Assembly: GCA_047602755.1 (NCBI GenBank)
Contig: JBLKOM010000003.1
Coordinates: forward strand, 62,001-126,000
Origin: JACJVV01 sp047602755
GTDB lineage: Archaea; Nanobdellota; Nanobdellia; Woesearchaeales; JACJVV01
Length of the DNA: 64,000 nt
Direction: 5' to 3'
Shown: positions 45,259 through 55,566 of the stretch, piece by piece
How the letters are laid out: every line of letters starts with the position of its first letter
How positions within the stretch are numbered: position 1 is the first letter of the stretch
Notes under the pieces: model-generated
Seen by the model: only the letters and a program-made list of their open reading frames with translations
Told to the model about the DNA's origin: nothing
Database searches by the model: none
Translations under genes and position numbers: made by a program

Positions 45259-45908
45259 AAATAAGAGATTTAGAACTAAAGATAGGGAAAAAAACAATAT
45301 TACATAATATTGATTTTGATATAACAAAAAAAACTGCAATAGTTGGTCCTAATGGATCAGGAAAAACAATGACATTAAGTGTAATTAGCCAATTACAAAT
45401 TCCTAGAAAAGGATCTATGTTTGATAAAAATGGTAATGATGTTTTAAGAGATGAAAGTTTTAAACAAAAGATAGGAGTTATGATTCAAGAAGGAAATTTT
45501 GACCCCGATAAAACAGTTAAAGAAGAATTAGAATTAATAAAAGAATTAAAAAATGACAATACTGATATTGATAAATTATTAAAAAAACATGGTATTGAGA
45601 ATTTGTTGATTAGAGAATTACCTCACGGGAAACACAAGATTGCTTTAGTATTACAAGCATTATTAGGTAACCCTGAATTAGTAATACTTGATGAGCCATT
45701 TTCTGGTTTAGACATATTAAATAGAAAGATTATTGAAAAAATATTAAAAAATTTTAAAGGTAAATTACTAATTACAAGTCATCTATTAGAAGATCTTAAA
45801 TATGTTTGTGATGATATAGTTTTTATAAACCATGGTAAAATAATTGATATAAAAAAGATAAAGAAAATAAAAAATCTTAATAAATATTATATCAAATTAT
45901 ATAGTTGA
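45255..45908 (+). CDS. ABC transporter ATP-binding protein
   Basis: The 217-residue ATPase has Walker A GPNGSGKT (31-38), a Q-loop MIQEGNF, and Walker B LVILDEPFSGLD followed by the H-loop LLITSHLLED. The signature motif is LPHGKHK rather than LSGGQ, an unusual form. It pairs with the permease whose gene overlaps it. It probably exports a lipid, drug or polymer, as CcmA/NatA-like proteins do; the substrate is unknown. Confidence 0.88.
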   Translation: MKIRDLELKIGKKTILHNIDFDITKKTAIVGPNGSGKTMTLSVISQLQIPRKGSMFDKNGNDVLRDESFKQKIGVMIQEGNFDPDKTVKEELELIKELKNDNTDIDKLLKKHGIENLLIRELPHGKHKIALVLQALLGNPELVILDEPFSGLDILNRKIIEKILKNFKGKLLITSHLLEDLKYVCDDIVFINHGKIIDIKKIKKIKNLNKYYIKLYS

Positions 45909-45995
45909 TTTGTTGTTTTGCTAAATTATACTGGAATTAAGCAAAAATAATAAAAGTATTATAAAATAAAATTATAAATTACAAGTTCTATATAA

Positions 45996-48929
45996 TTAAT
46001 TACAATTATAATCTGCTGAGAATGCTACTAAATTAACATTAACTTGAGATATATCAGGATTAAATATTTGATCACGGCATTTAAAGTAAATTGTACCAGT
46101 ATTCTGGATTGGATCGCATGGAGCTGAATCTTTTGGTAAATCAATGCTACATTTAAAACCGTTAGCTATATCAAAATATCTCCTTGAGCATGTCATATCA
46201 TAATTCATATCTTGGAAAGGATAAGTTCCAACAAAATCTGCTTTACATTCTACTGGCTCATTCATAGTAACTTCAAGATGTATCATATTATAGCCATGAA
46301 GATTGTTTAGAATGTTAATATCTATTGGGTAAGGAGGTTCATGATCTTCTTGTATTCTAAAAGAGAAAAAGAAATTATCAGTACTATCAATTCCATATTC
46401 ATCCATACAATTGAAGAAAACATATATCTCGTCCATACTTAATGAAATCATATAATGTTGTATAGAATCAGATAATTCATCATAAAAATCTTGAATTGCT
46501 GGAGCAATATCTGTATCATAATAATCACGTAATAATTCTATCTGTTGTACCATTGTATCAATATCAGAAGAACTGACTCCTGGCACACCACTAGCCATAT
46601 CAATAAAATCATCAATTATTTGGTCTAATTGTTGCTCTATAGTATTGTAGTTTGCAATAGAAATAAGATTGCTAAGATTAGCTATACGATTTATTTCTGA
46701 ACGAAAATATTCAGATGGTAAAGCATATATAATAAACTCATGCTCAATAGATAATCCACTTTCATGTGTAGGCGAACTAAAATCTAGGTCAAATGGAATT
46801 TCTGATATTGGCACTGGGATAGGAGATCTTGTACATTGAGCAGGTTTTGTTGTATTAAAAGTTACTCGCATACGTGCATATGGTGGAACAGAATCTGCTA
46901 AAGCTAAACCAAATATATCTGAAGAAAAAATATGTGGTTCAGTATGACCATAATCATGACTAATAAAAGTTGAAACATCAACTGCTGGAGGATTACCTTG
47001 AGTATTTACTATAGGAATACATGTACCATATCCTTCATCATCAATCATAAATTTACAATTTGAGCCCATGCTTCTACACTTGTATTCAGTGCAGGGTTTA
47101 AATGGATCCATGCATAAATTACAATTTCCTTCTTCTTCAAATCTAAAAGGTAAACAAAAATTAAAATGACGTGTATCAACATTTAATGTACCTGTAAACA
47201 TATAATTAAGCATTAAAGAATTATAATCTAATGAATCTAAATAATCAATATACTCTAAAACTCTATCCAATAAATGACTTATAGTACAATCATCACAATC
47301 AAATACTGAACTTGTATGATGACCTTGCTTAGCATAATTAAAAGGAGGCATTGATAAAGAAGGTTGATAATTACCTAATGTTTCAGGACCATATAAAGAA
47401 GAGATATTAGCACCATCAGGAAAATCAAGAAGATCAGTTGTAAAAAAAGAAAGATTACCCATAGCACCACTTAATGTATAACCATATCCGCAATCGCCTA
47501 ATCTTTTACATTGTAGCATTCCAGTCTCAACCCAATGTTGAGGACAACTAAAACCATCGCAATCCATCCACTCATTTCCTAGTTGGCATACTTCTGTCCC
47601 ACCGTTATTCCAGAATCTGAAACCTGGTGATACACTAGGTACACAGTATACACGATCATTACCATCAAAATTAGATTTATCAAACATTCCAGCATGATCA
47701 AACCATGCACAATCTCTTCTTGTTGTATCTAAACAGTCAGCTTGTGTTTGTTGATCCATACATGTTTTCCATCTATTTGGACGACACAATGCTTCTGAAC
47801 CTGAAGAAACACATATTTCCTCTCTAAAATCTCTACAAGGTTCTGTGAAAATGTATCCATTAATACAGGATCTAACATAATGCCTTGTTCCAACAAAATC
47901 TCTACCATTACCTGTTAATCCATCATATTCACACCATGATTCACCATGTGCATAATCTCCACAAGGCATACATTCTGAGCCAACACATGCTGGATAAAAC
48001 TCATCTGAAGGATTAGGACATTCAGCTGGATCATTAGGATTCATAACAGGTTGACTACACATATTAGTATCTGGATTTGCAAAACAAATATTACCCTGTT
48101 TACACCATGAATTTGGAATTATATAATTATAATAACTAGATAAATCAGAAGCTGTATCAACTCCTTGAAGACCAAAATGTAATTGTAACCAATCTTGTGT
48201 TTGATTATTCCATTTATTAAGACGATAAAGAGTATCTGGATATGGACGATGTTTTTCTATCCTTATTTCAGCACCATGATCATACATCCATAAATCTTTA
48301 TTAAAATAATTATTTCTTATTTCATTGTTTAATATATAATTTGCAACTTCATATAAACGACCAATAGCTAAATCAAATCTATGACTAAATTCACTAAGAA
48401 TCATTTCATGATCTTCCTTAGTAACAATTATTGTTCTATAATAATATACATACATATCCAGTTTACCAACACTAGTTTCAACATTTGATGAACGTATGTC
48501 AAACGAATAACCCATCGCTTCATATTCAGAGAAATCTAAACAAGAATCGATAACTGGTTTTAAATGCATATTTAATTCATTTTCTAGTTTTTCTGTACTA
48601 AATACCATGTTTTTACAAACACCAGAACCTTGCTGTAAACACCATAAATTATAATTTCTACCATTATAAAGACGACCATTAGAAATTTCTAATTCACCAC
48701 CATTACTTACTATCTCTTTAATTAAAGGACGTGTTTTCATTATACAACCATCAACTAATCTAATTATTGTCTCAATATCTAAAGTTCTTGATTGAGTTAC
48801 CTGTACTTCTACTTCTGAACCATCAGACATAAGAATTACAATTCCAGTTGCAATAGATAAAACAACTACAACTCCCAAGATTATAAAAATGGAGATTTGT
48901 GATTTTTTATTATAATATTCTTTTTTCAT
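45996..48929 (-). CDS. large Cys-rich surface protein with pilin-like N terminus
   Basis: The 977-residue protein begins KKEYYNKKSQISIFIILGVVVV, a type IV pilin-like segment also seen in the 8455 protein, so it is membrane-anchored or assembled at the surface. The soluble part has many Cys pairs (for example ECMPCGDYAHGESWCEY, FREEICVSSGSEALC, NCDLCMDPFKPCTEYKC), spaced as in small disulfide-bonded extracellular repeats. It has no catalytic motif. It is the last gene of a minus-strand operon headed by the Lgt-like gene, right after two related anchored proteins. An adhesin or surface-layer role is inferred. Confidence 0.7.
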   Translation of the reverse strand: MKKEYYNKKSQISIFIILGVVVVLSIATGIVILMSDGSEVEVQVTQSRTLDIETIIRLVDGCIMKTRPLIKEIVSNGGELEISNGRLYNGRNYNLWCLQQGSGVCKNMVFSTEKLENELNMHLKPVIDSCLDFSEYEAMGYSFDIRSSNVETSVGKLDMYVYYYRTIIVTKEDHEMILSEFSHRFDLAIGRLYEVANYILNNEIRNNYFNKDLWMYDHGAEIRIEKHRPYPDTLYRLNKWNNQTQDWLQLHFGLQGVDTASDLSSYYNYIIPNSWCKQGNICFANPDTNMCSQPVMNPNDPAECPNPSDEFYPACVGSECMPCGDYAHGESWCEYDGLTGNGRDFVGTRHYVRSCINGYIFTEPCRDFREEICVSSGSEALCRPNRWKTCMDQQTQADCLDTTRRDCAWFDHAGMFDKSNFDGNDRVYCVPSVSPGFRFWNNGGTEVCQLGNEWMDCDGFSCPQHWVETGMLQCKRLGDCGYGYTLSGAMGNLSFFTTDLLDFPDGANISSLYGPETLGNYQPSLSMPPFNYAKQGHHTSSVFDCDDCTISHLLDRVLEYIDYLDSLDYNSLMLNYMFTGTLNVDTRHFNFCLPFRFEEEGNCNLCMDPFKPCTEYKCRSMGSNCKFMIDDEGYGTCIPIVNTQGNPPAVDVSTFISHDYGHTEPHIFSSDIFGLALADSVPPYARMRVTFNTTKPAQCTRSPIPVPISEIPFDLDFSSPTHESGLSIEHEFIIYALPSEYFRSEINRIANLSNLISIANYNTIEQQLDQIIDDFIDMASGVPGVSSSDIDTMVQQIELLRDYYDTDIAPAIQDFYDELSDSIQHYMISLSMDEIYVFFNCMDEYGIDSTDNFFFSFRIQEDHEPPYPIDINILNNLHGYNMIHLEVTMNEPVECKADFVGTYPFQDMNYDMTCSRRYFDIANGFKCSIDLPKDSAPCDPIQNTGTIYFKCRDQIFNPDISQVNVNLVAFSADYNCN

Positions 48930-48932
48930 TAT

Positions 48933-50282
48933 CTAACCTGTAAATTGAGGATTAAGGAAATTACATGATCTTTTAGTCCTTTCTGAATTTATTAAGTCAC
49001 ATTTTGAATATTCTTGTGTGTCTGTTACATAATTAACATAACAAAAATCTCTTGTGAATGAACTTTGAATTTGTTCACAAAAATTATGATTTTTAGAGAA
49101 TTTTGCAATTTGTTGAAAACAATTATCCACTAATGATAACTCTTCTAATGATAAACAAATATTAATAGAATCCTCTGGGTTTGAGGTAGAAAATGTTTTT
49201 GCTTGGTTAATAATTTGAAGTGTATCTTCTCGATTTTGCTGTTGAAGAATAGTATTATTATTATTAAAAATTGGTTGAGTTGTTGTTTGGTTATCAGTTA
49301 TGATATTTTGTTGGGAGATTACTGATTCATTAGAAATGTTATTAGAGATAGCATCTTGCGTAATTTCCTGTGATATATTATTAATAATATCCGAATCATT
49401 TCTAGTAATAGAATCATTCGTAAAATTTGAGATAGACGAATCATTATTTGTTTGATTATCTGGAATAGGTGTTATAGAATGGTTAATCACTTCGTCCTGA
49501 TTAGAATTTATTTGGAAAAATAGTGTCCTTGCAATTGCCTTTTGATTTCTCCCATAATCTACTTCAGACAATATATAATATCTTCCAGGATTAATATCAA
49601 GTGGGATATTTTCGATAATATGATAATTTTGTACATTTGCAACTGCTTTAGTTTCGGTCCATTCCATTACAATATCACCACTTTGATCAATTACTTTATA
49701 TGTTGTAAATACATCATATTGTGTTCGTCTACCCATGTTTGAATACTTTGTATTAAATTCTAAATTTTCACCTACTACAAAAGAATTTCTTAATAGTTTT
49801 AATTCATAGTCTAATAAAAATGCTTCAGTTTTTTGCTGCTCAATAAAATAAAAAAGACCATATGCAATTAAAATTAATAATAAAGAAAAAACTAATAAAA
49901 TAGAACCAAAAGATAATTTATGAGTATGCTCAACTTTAATATTATTAACATTATTTTGATAAACTCCATCTGTATTATGTAAGTTGTTTTGATTATTATT
50001 TAGATTAGTATTCTGAGAATTACTTTGTATAATACTAGCAGAATTATAATTGTTTGCTTGATCTATAAAAGTAGTTGATTTATTATTTATGTAAGAATTA
50101 GTATTTTGATGTAAATTAGTATTATTTATTTCTAAATTAATTGAATCATGTATAATTCTTTCAATATAATCACTGGATAAACCTCTTTTTAATAGTAATG
50201 CAGATATTGATGAATGTGTTTCTCCATTTTTTAGTAAATCTCTAACTTCATTTATTAGAACTTTGTCATTATATTCTTCCAT
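48933..50282 (-). CDS. membrane-anchored protein with Asn-rich linker and Cys repeats
   Basis: The 449-residue protein has a short N-terminal helical domain (about 1-50, LLKRGLSSDYIERI), an Asn/Gln/Ser-rich disordered stretch, a single membrane helix (about 125-147), a beta domain (LRNSFVVGENLEFNTKYSN and so on), another low-complexity stretch, and a C-terminal domain with Cys repeats (C...DNCFQQIA, CEQIQ...RDFCY, CDLI...RSCNF). The architecture matches the gene at 50285, 2 bases upstream, and both likely work with the 977-residue protein at the surface. Function unknown. Confidence 0.65.
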   Translation of the reverse strand: MEEYNDKVLINEVRDLLKNGETHSSISALLLKRGLSSDYIERIIHDSINLEINNTNLHQNTNSYINNKSTTFIDQANNYNSASIIQSNSQNTNLNNNQNNLHNTDGVYQNNVNNIKVEHTHKLSFGSILLVFSLLLILIAYGLFYFIEQQKTEAFLLDYELKLLRNSFVVGENLEFNTKYSNMGRRTQYDVFTTYKVIDQSGDIVMEWTETKAVANVQNYHIIENIPLDINPGRYYILSEVDYGRNQKAIARTLFFQINSNQDEVINHSITPIPDNQTNNDSSISNFTNDSITRNDSDIINNISQEITQDAISNNISNESVISQQNIITDNQTTTQPIFNNNNTILQQQNREDTLQIINQAKTFSTSNPEDSINICLSLEELSLVDNCFQQIAKFSKNHNFCEQIQSSFTRDFCYVNYVTDTQEYSKCDLINSERTKRSCNFLNPQFTG

Positions 50283-50284
50283 TT

Positions 50285-51574
50285 TTATTCAATCATACCT
50301 GAATATTCTCCTATTTCATCAGGTACTTGTTGAGCTAAATTACCTAATTGTTTGCATGTTTCAACATAATATTGATCTAATAGATTAACACAAACATTAA
50401 AATCACCACGAAGAGCAAAACGCATATAACAAGAATCTCGCCTTAAATCTGATACAATAAAGCTACATAATGTTGAATCATCATTGTTTTTTGAAAGTTT
50501 AGTATAACACTTATCTTTTGTACGATCTTCAGTTATTAAAACACAAATTTTATCATCTGATAATTCATCAGCTACTTCATAAAAACATTCATCTTTGTAA
50601 AATTCAACTACAATGCCATTACATAGTGTTAAAGCTCGTTCTCTATCTGTCATTGATAATTGCCTAATTTTTCTAATTTGTTCAATTAATGGTAGATCAT
50701 TCTGTACAAATTCAATTGAAGGAGTTATTTCAAAATAAGAATCTGTAGAAGAATCACCACAATCTTGTGGACATGTTTGTTCATTTTCTGACTCTTCACA
50801 AATACCATTCCCACAACAAGGAATTATTGGATCATGAACTGGTTGATAATTAGTTTCAGGACCACACCTACTAATAGTGCATGGATTACCATCATCATAT
50901 AATATAGGACATTGCTGAACACATGGTGGACAAGGACCTCCACAATCAATCCCTTCCTCACCTTGATTTTGAATACCATCAAAGCATGTAGGTTCTGCTT
51001 GAGTACTTGTTTCAGTTATTCTAAATGATGAAGTACGTGTTATAGTTTTACCTTCATAGTTAATAGTAGTAATCATACTATATAGTCCTGCATTTCTTAC
51101 TGGCAAATTAAAAGATAGTATTCTTTCATCGGTTCCAGATGATATAATATTTTCTGATTCAGTAAAAACAACACTCTCGAGTGAATCTCTTATAATATAT
51201 GATAATCGTGCATTATAAGTAATATCAGATGGACCCATAATTGTTCTTCTGAAAATGATTGATTCTTGGTCACTAAATTCGCTAATATTAAAATCAATTC
51301 TTGCTTCAAGATTATAGTCTTCCTTAGGTGCCATAAATAATGTAAAACTAATATAGATTATAACTGCAATAATGATTATTATTACAAAAAATAAACCAAA
51401 ATGATGGTGTTTTGGTGGATTAGAAGGATTAGCATAAATATATTGAAAACATGAATTAATTGCATCAATTTGATAACCTTTTTCGACAAGAAGATTAGTC
51501 ACCTCTTGAGCTGAATGGCCTTTATTCAACTGGCCTTTTATATATTTTAATAGAGTTTCATCTACCATAATCAT
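50285..51574 (-). CDS. membrane-anchored protein with DCGGPC and Cys repeats
   Basis: The 429-residue protein has a small N-terminal helical domain (about 3-45), a membrane helix (about 60-80), a beta domain (about 95-190), a region of CFDGIQNQGEEGIDCGGPC and CGNGICEESENEQTCPQDCG (about 200-270, patterns widespread in archaeal and bacterial surface proteins), and a C-terminal repeat of CxxxxAxxxxD...CxxI units with RDSCY (about 320-415). The N- and C-terminal parts parallel the 48933 protein. It precedes that gene by 2 bases. The second Met of the reading (M3) is an alternative start. Confidence 0.65.
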   Translation of the reverse strand: MIMVDETLLKYIKGQLNKGHSAQEVTNLLVEKGYQIDAINSCFQYIYANPSNPPKHHHFGLFFVIIIIIAVIIYISFTLFMAPKEDYNLEARIDFNISEFSDQESIIFRRTIMGPSDITYNARLSYIIRDSLESVVFTESENIISSGTDERILSFNLPVRNAGLYSMITTINYEGKTITRTSSFRITETSTQAEPTCFDGIQNQGEEGIDCGGPCPPCVQQCPILYDDGNPCTISRCGPETNYQPVHDPIIPCCGNGICEESENEQTCPQDCGDSSTDSYFEITPSIEFVQNDLPLIEQIRKIRQLSMTDRERALTLCNGIVVEFYKDECFYEVADELSDDKICVLITEDRTKDKCYTKLSKNNDDSTLCSFIVSDLRRDSCYMRFALRGDFNVCVNLLDQYYVETCKQLGNLAQQVPDEIGEYSGMIE

Positions 51575-51623
51575 ATACCTAGAGAATAAGTTTATAAAGA
51601 TGTGTTTTTACTATAGAATAGTT

Positions 51624-52205
51624 CTAACTACATTCAGTTGTTGCACCATATTGAATACAAACACGAATGAAATTTTCAGTCTCAGGATATTCACCAGAAC
51701 CACCAACAATATCACCCTTATCCATACCCCTACCTGAATAAAGATACATTGGACCAGTAGGAACAACATTATCTGGATCAGGAACAAACGATGCAGAACT
51801 ATCTCTCTCTAAATAAACAGATAGACTTGTTGGATCGCATGGAGAATATATAAATGTATAACTAAATATTCCACCTGATACACTTGAAGATACTGACTTT
51901 TGTTCATTGCAAGGTATTGGTTCTTCAGGTCCTTCTTCTATATCTTCAGCACCTTCGTCCTCTGCAGGACTATCAGGTCTTGAACCTTTACAAGCATCAC
52001 AAAAACAAATTTTATAACAAAAAGTACCAGGACTAAGTTCTAAACCACCATGGACAACTTGAACAGAAGTATTAAAAATGAAGATACCTATAACCAGTAT
52101 ATAGAACACATACCAATAATTAATTTTTGAAAAGCATGACTTTAATGAATTACTTGCATTATTAGTTTTTTGCTTTTTTGCCTGTTTTTGATTTAGTTTT
52201 GGCAT
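51624..52205 (-). CDS. membrane-anchored extracellular protein
   Basis: The 193-residue protein has a basic start, a hydrophobic helix (about 32-50) and a soluble region with an early CYKICFCDAC cluster, an acidic Glu/Asp-rich linker (about 78-96) and a beta-rich C-terminal domain. Its start overlaps the 3' end of the Lgt-like gene by 44 bases, unusually long; no later Met is available before the helix. No family is recognised. It belongs to the surface operon by position and topology. Confidence 0.6.
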   Translation of the reverse strand: MPKLNQKQAKKQKTNNASNSLKSCFSKINYWYVFYILVIGIFIFNTSVQVVHGGLELSPGTFCYKICFCDACKGSRPDSPAEDEGAEDIEEGPEEPIPCNEQKSVSSSVSGGIFSYTFIYSPCDPTSLSVYLERDSSASFVPDPDNVVPTGPMYLYSGRGMDKGDIVGGSGEYPETENFIRVCIQYGATTECS

Positions 52206-53028
52206 TTATACTTTTTTTCAATTTAGAGCTTATAAAGTTTTTCCTATTATTAACTATTAATAGTACAAAACAAACAATAAATAGCAATAAATATGAAATT
52301 TGATGGATGGATAAACCAAAGTAATCATGTGATGGGAACTCACGTAAAAAATCAAGTAAAATTCTTGTTGAAGAATATAGTAAAGCCATACTTAAGAAAA
52401 GATTTCCTGATTTTAGATTTTTCTTACTTAAATAAAATATTACTAATAAGATTAATGAACTAACAATTAAATAATACCAACCAATGGGATGACGAAATTC
52501 ACCAAAATAATAAATCCCCCATGGTAAAGTTGTTGCAAAACCAATTTCATCAAGAATTAATGCACAAGCAACTCGTAAAACTGTTCCCATAATTATAATA
52601 GGTAATGCTAATGCATCAAAGTATTTTTTGATATCTAATTTGTAATATTTCATATAGATTAAATAAGCAACTAGACCAAGCATAATTCCTGCGGAATCAT
52701 TCCCTCCAAATACACTGAATAAATTAGAATAATCTTTACTAACAAAGAATATTGTGAACCAATGTATTCCAAGTAAACCAAAAAAACCAAAATGAATTAA
52801 AGAAGCTATTACATGTTTTTTTTCTAAATTATATTTTTTTATTTGAGAAATATATGATATTATGAATGCAACAATCCCTATAATAAACATAGTTCCTGCT
52901 ATAGGAAGTAATATTCCAAAAAAATTAAAATCTAAAAATGAAGTGTCTAAACAAATTTGATCATTCATGCAAATATTATATATGAATTCATTTAAATAAT
53001 TGCCGGAAAATATTTTTAAACTAAACAA
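52162..53028 (-). CDS. lgt: Lgt-like prolipoprotein diacylglyceryl transferase
   Basis: The 288-residue protein has seven hydrophobic helices and the Lgt pattern: SVFGGNDSAGIMLG (106-118), R152 in GTVLRVACAL, TTLPWGIYY (166-174), EFRHPIGWYYL (177-187), and a C-terminal LLDFLREF and IHQISYL. Lgt attaches diacylglycerol to the cysteine of lipobox proteins in bacteria. The histidine of the SSHGG segment (E. coli H103) is replaced here by Ala (A113), though RHP is kept. Archaea mostly lack Lgt. Two lipobox proteins lie 6-8 kb away (59306 and 60206). It heads the surface operon, with its promoter shared with a divergent radical SAM gene. Confidence 0.7.
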   Translation of the reverse strand: MFSLKIFSGNYLNEFIYNICMNDQICLDTSFLDFNFFGILLPIAGTMFIIGIVAFIISYISQIKKYNLEKKHVIASLIHFGFFGLLGIHWFTIFFVSKDYSNLFSVFGGNDSAGIMLGLVAYLIYMKYYKLDIKKYFDALALPIIIMGTVLRVACALILDEIGFATTLPWGIYYFGEFRHPIGWYYLIVSSLILLVIFYLSKKNLKSGNLFLSMALLYSSTRILLDFLREFPSHDYFGLSIHQISYLLLFIVCFVLLIVNNRKNFISSKLKKSINAKTKSKTGKKAKN

Positions 53029-53041
53029 TTATCTTAATTAA

Positions 53042-54556
53042 ATGAAAATATTATTTGTAAGACCACCTAGATATATGTGGCCAATGAATTCTGAAAGTAG
53101 CAGTTTTTGGCAACCTTTAGGTTTTGCAAGTATGGCTGCAGTTTTACGTGAAAATGGGTTTAAAGATGTTGAGATACTTGATTGCTTACCACTCAAGATT
53201 GGATGGAAATCCCTTGCCAATAAATTAAGAATAAAAAATCCTGATATAATTTGTGTAGGAGATGAAACAGCATCATATTATGAAAGTGTTAAAGTAATTA
53301 AATTAACAAGAAAAATATTCCCTAATGTTATAATAATTGCTGGTGGATATTACTTTGGTAATATGCCTGAAGAATCATTAAAAAAAACCTCAATTGATTT
53401 TATTGTTAGAGGGGAGGGAGAAATAACACTTCTTGAACTCATAAAAAATATCTCAAATCAAAACAAGAATTACAGTAAAATAAAAGGAATTTGTTTTAGA
53501 ACAAAAAATGGAATTAAAATAAATTTACCAAGAGAGCCAATTAATAATTTAGATGATTTACCATTTCCTGCTTATGATTTATTACCTATGCATCTTTATG
53601 GAAAAAAGAGTAAAAACCATAAGAATTTTGTAGCAATGGAACATGGAAGAGGATGCGTAGGAAGTTGTACTTTCTGTAGTATTTGGCAACAAATGCCTAA
53701 GCATACTAAAGATGGTAAATTAATTCCATGTTATAGAACAAAATCTGCAAAAAGATGTTTTGAAGAAACAAAATATTTTGTTGAAAAATATAATAGAAAA
53801 ACAATTAACTGGGTTGATGGAACATTTAATGCTGATCCTAATTGGACAAAAGAATATTTTGGTCTTTTAGAAAAGTATAATATTAAAGTTAATCATACTA
53901 CTTGGATGAGAGCTGATTTTATTGTTCGTGATGAGAAATTAGGACTAATGAAAAAAATGGCAGATAATGGATTAGTTCAAATTATTGTAGGGATGGAAAG
54001 ATTTGATGATGATAGTATGAAAAAATTAGGAAAATATAATAATTCATTAGAAATAAATAAACAAGCTTTCAAAATTTTAAAGAAATATCCTAAGATTTAT
54101 AGTATTGCAACGTTAATATATGGTATGCCTGATGATAAATGGAAAGATCTTTTTATGATAAATAAAATGATTCATTCAAATTTTGCTGATATGATTTTTA
54201 TGCTTCCATTCACACCATATCCTGGAACAGCAGATTGGGAAAAATATAAAGATAAAGTTAAAGATGTTGATTTACGAAAATTTAATCTGCATCTTCCAGT
54301 AATGAGCACTAAATATATACCTCGATGGCAACTTAATATTTGGTTTAAATTTTCTCTTTTAGATTATCTTATTTTTAGACCTAAGAATGTTATAAAACGA
54401 ATTGCAAAAGAACGAAATATAAGAAAAAAAAATGTTCAAAAATCACTCGCAGGAAAAATATGGAAGTTAGCAACAAGACATGCTTGGAATAAAATAAGGT
54501 TTCAAAAGATAGATGAATTAGAATATGGAATTAAACCTAAATGGTATGACAAATGA
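53042..54556 (+). CDS. B12-binding radical SAM enzyme
   Basis: The 504-residue protein has an N-terminal cobalamin-binding-like domain (about 1-180, LFVRPPRYMWPM, LGFASMAAVLRENG, PDIICVGDET and IRGEGE) and a radical SAM core with cysteines C205, C209 and C212 in GRGCVGSCTFC (CX3CX2C). The C-terminal part (about 400-504) is basic and may be a substrate domain. Such enzymes methylate or otherwise modify unactivated carbons in lipids or peptides. The gene is divergent from the Lgt-like gene, with only 13 bases between, so the two promoters overlap each other's coding start. Substrate unknown. Confidence 0.85.
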   Translation: MKILFVRPPRYMWPMNSESSSFWQPLGFASMAAVLRENGFKDVEILDCLPLKIGWKSLANKLRIKNPDIICVGDETASYYESVKVIKLTRKIFPNVIIIAGGYYFGNMPEESLKKTSIDFIVRGEGEITLLELIKNISNQNKNYSKIKGICFRTKNGIKINLPREPINNLDDLPFPAYDLLPMHLYGKKSKNHKNFVAMEHGRGCVGSCTFCSIWQQMPKHTKDGKLIPCYRTKSAKRCFEETKYFVEKYNRKTINWVDGTFNADPNWTKEYFGLLEKYNIKVNHTTWMRADFIVRDEKLGLMKKMADNGLVQIIVGMERFDDDSMKKLGKYNNSLEINKQAFKILKKYPKIYSIATLIYGMPDDKWKDLFMINKMIHSNFADMIFMLPFTPYPGTADWEKYKDKVKDVDLRKFNLHLPVMSTKYIPRWQLNIWFKFSLLDYLIFRPKNVIKRIAKERNIRKKNVQKSLAGKIWKLATRHAWNKIRFQKIDELEYGIKPKWYDK

Positions 54557-54568
54557 GCATTCAAAAGA

Positions 54569-54577
54569 TTTATAAAC
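54569..54577 (+). promoter_or_regulatory. TATA box of the nucleotidyltransferase-SDR operon
   Basis: TTTATAAAC lies about 37 bases before the ATG at 54610. Confidence 0.45.
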
Positions 54578-54609
54578 TTAGCTGTATTTAAATACAACAA
54601 TGATGTTTT

Positions 54610-55566
54610 ATGGTACAACAAAAAACAATATTACATGAAAAAAGTACTTCACAAAAAAGTGTAGATATTTTAAAACTAAACAAAGAATTAATAGTACCAT
54701 CAATATTTGGAGAAAGAGAATTTGAAGTTGTTCTAAAATCGTTAAAAGATGAAAGATTATCATCAACTGAAAGAAGTTATTTAAGCAGAAGTATAATGAC
54801 AAAATTGTATGCATCGTCTATCCTTGAAAAGTCTGATATTTTAGAAAATATAAAAACAAAAAAGAAAATATACCTAATAGAACCAAGAGAAATTATTTGC
54901 TTTAGAGGATTAGAATTTTCAAATTTAGATAGTGAAATATTAAATAAAAGAATACAAAATTCATCTGAGATAATATTAAATCTTGAGAAAGAATATGAAG
55001 CAGAGAACATCTTTATAGTAGGTTCATACCTAACAAAAAAAGAATATAATGATATAGATGTTATTCTAATATCAGAAATATATAAAGAAATAAAACAAAA
55101 TAATCTGCATTTGATTTTCATTCCAAAAAAAAATCTTGAGAAAAATATTCTTTTTCATTCTGCAATAAAAATAAGTATAAGTAATTCTCTTAAAATAATA
55201 AAAAATCAAGTAAAACATAATTTTAAAGAAGTTTATATGCTATACCAAGACCTAATTATTGGTTTATTAGACTCAAATATAAGCAATAAAGAAGCAAGAG
55301 ATTTTTTTTTGATTTCTGACTTTATATCAAAAGAGAATATACTTAACAGCATTGAACTCGATAATAAAGTAAGGGAGTTTAACATAGCAGAGAATAAAAT
55401 ACAACTGCTAAATGATATATGTATTGAGGTATTTAGAAAGAGTAGCAATTCAAAAAAATTTGTTGCTGAAAGAATAAATATGAATACTCAATTATTACAT
55501 GAATACAAAAATAATGAGCACCTTAAAATATTTAACAGTATGCTTAAAAGAATAAAATGGAAATAA
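54610..55566 (+). CDS. nucleotidyltransferase-fold protein
   Basis: This 318-residue soluble protein has in the middle a pol-beta-type signature, IFIVGSYLTKKEYNDIDVILI (about 134-154): GS, then DxD (D149 and D151). Residues about 100-195 may form the nucleotidyltransferase fold. The N-terminal 100 residues and the helical C terminus are not recognised. A third carboxylate is not obvious. It overlaps the small gene at 55557 by 10 bases, and that gene overlaps an SDR by ATGA, so three genes form one unit. Whether it is active on RNA, protein or a small molecule is unknown. Confidence 0.6.
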   Translation: MVQQKTILHEKSTSQKSVDILKLNKELIVPSIFGEREFEVVLKSLKDERLSSTERSYLSRSIMTKLYASSILEKSDILENIKTKKKIYLIEPREIICFRGLEFSNLDSEILNKRIQNSSEIILNLEKEYEAENIFIVGSYLTKKEYNDIDVILISEIYKEIKQNNLHLIFIPKKNLEKNILFHSAIKISISNSLKIIKNQVKHNFKEVYMLYQDLIIGLLDSNISNKEARDFFLISDFISKENILNSIELDNKVREFNIAENKIQLLNDICIEVFRKSSNSKKFVAERINMNTQLLHEYKNNEHLKIFNSMLKRIKWK

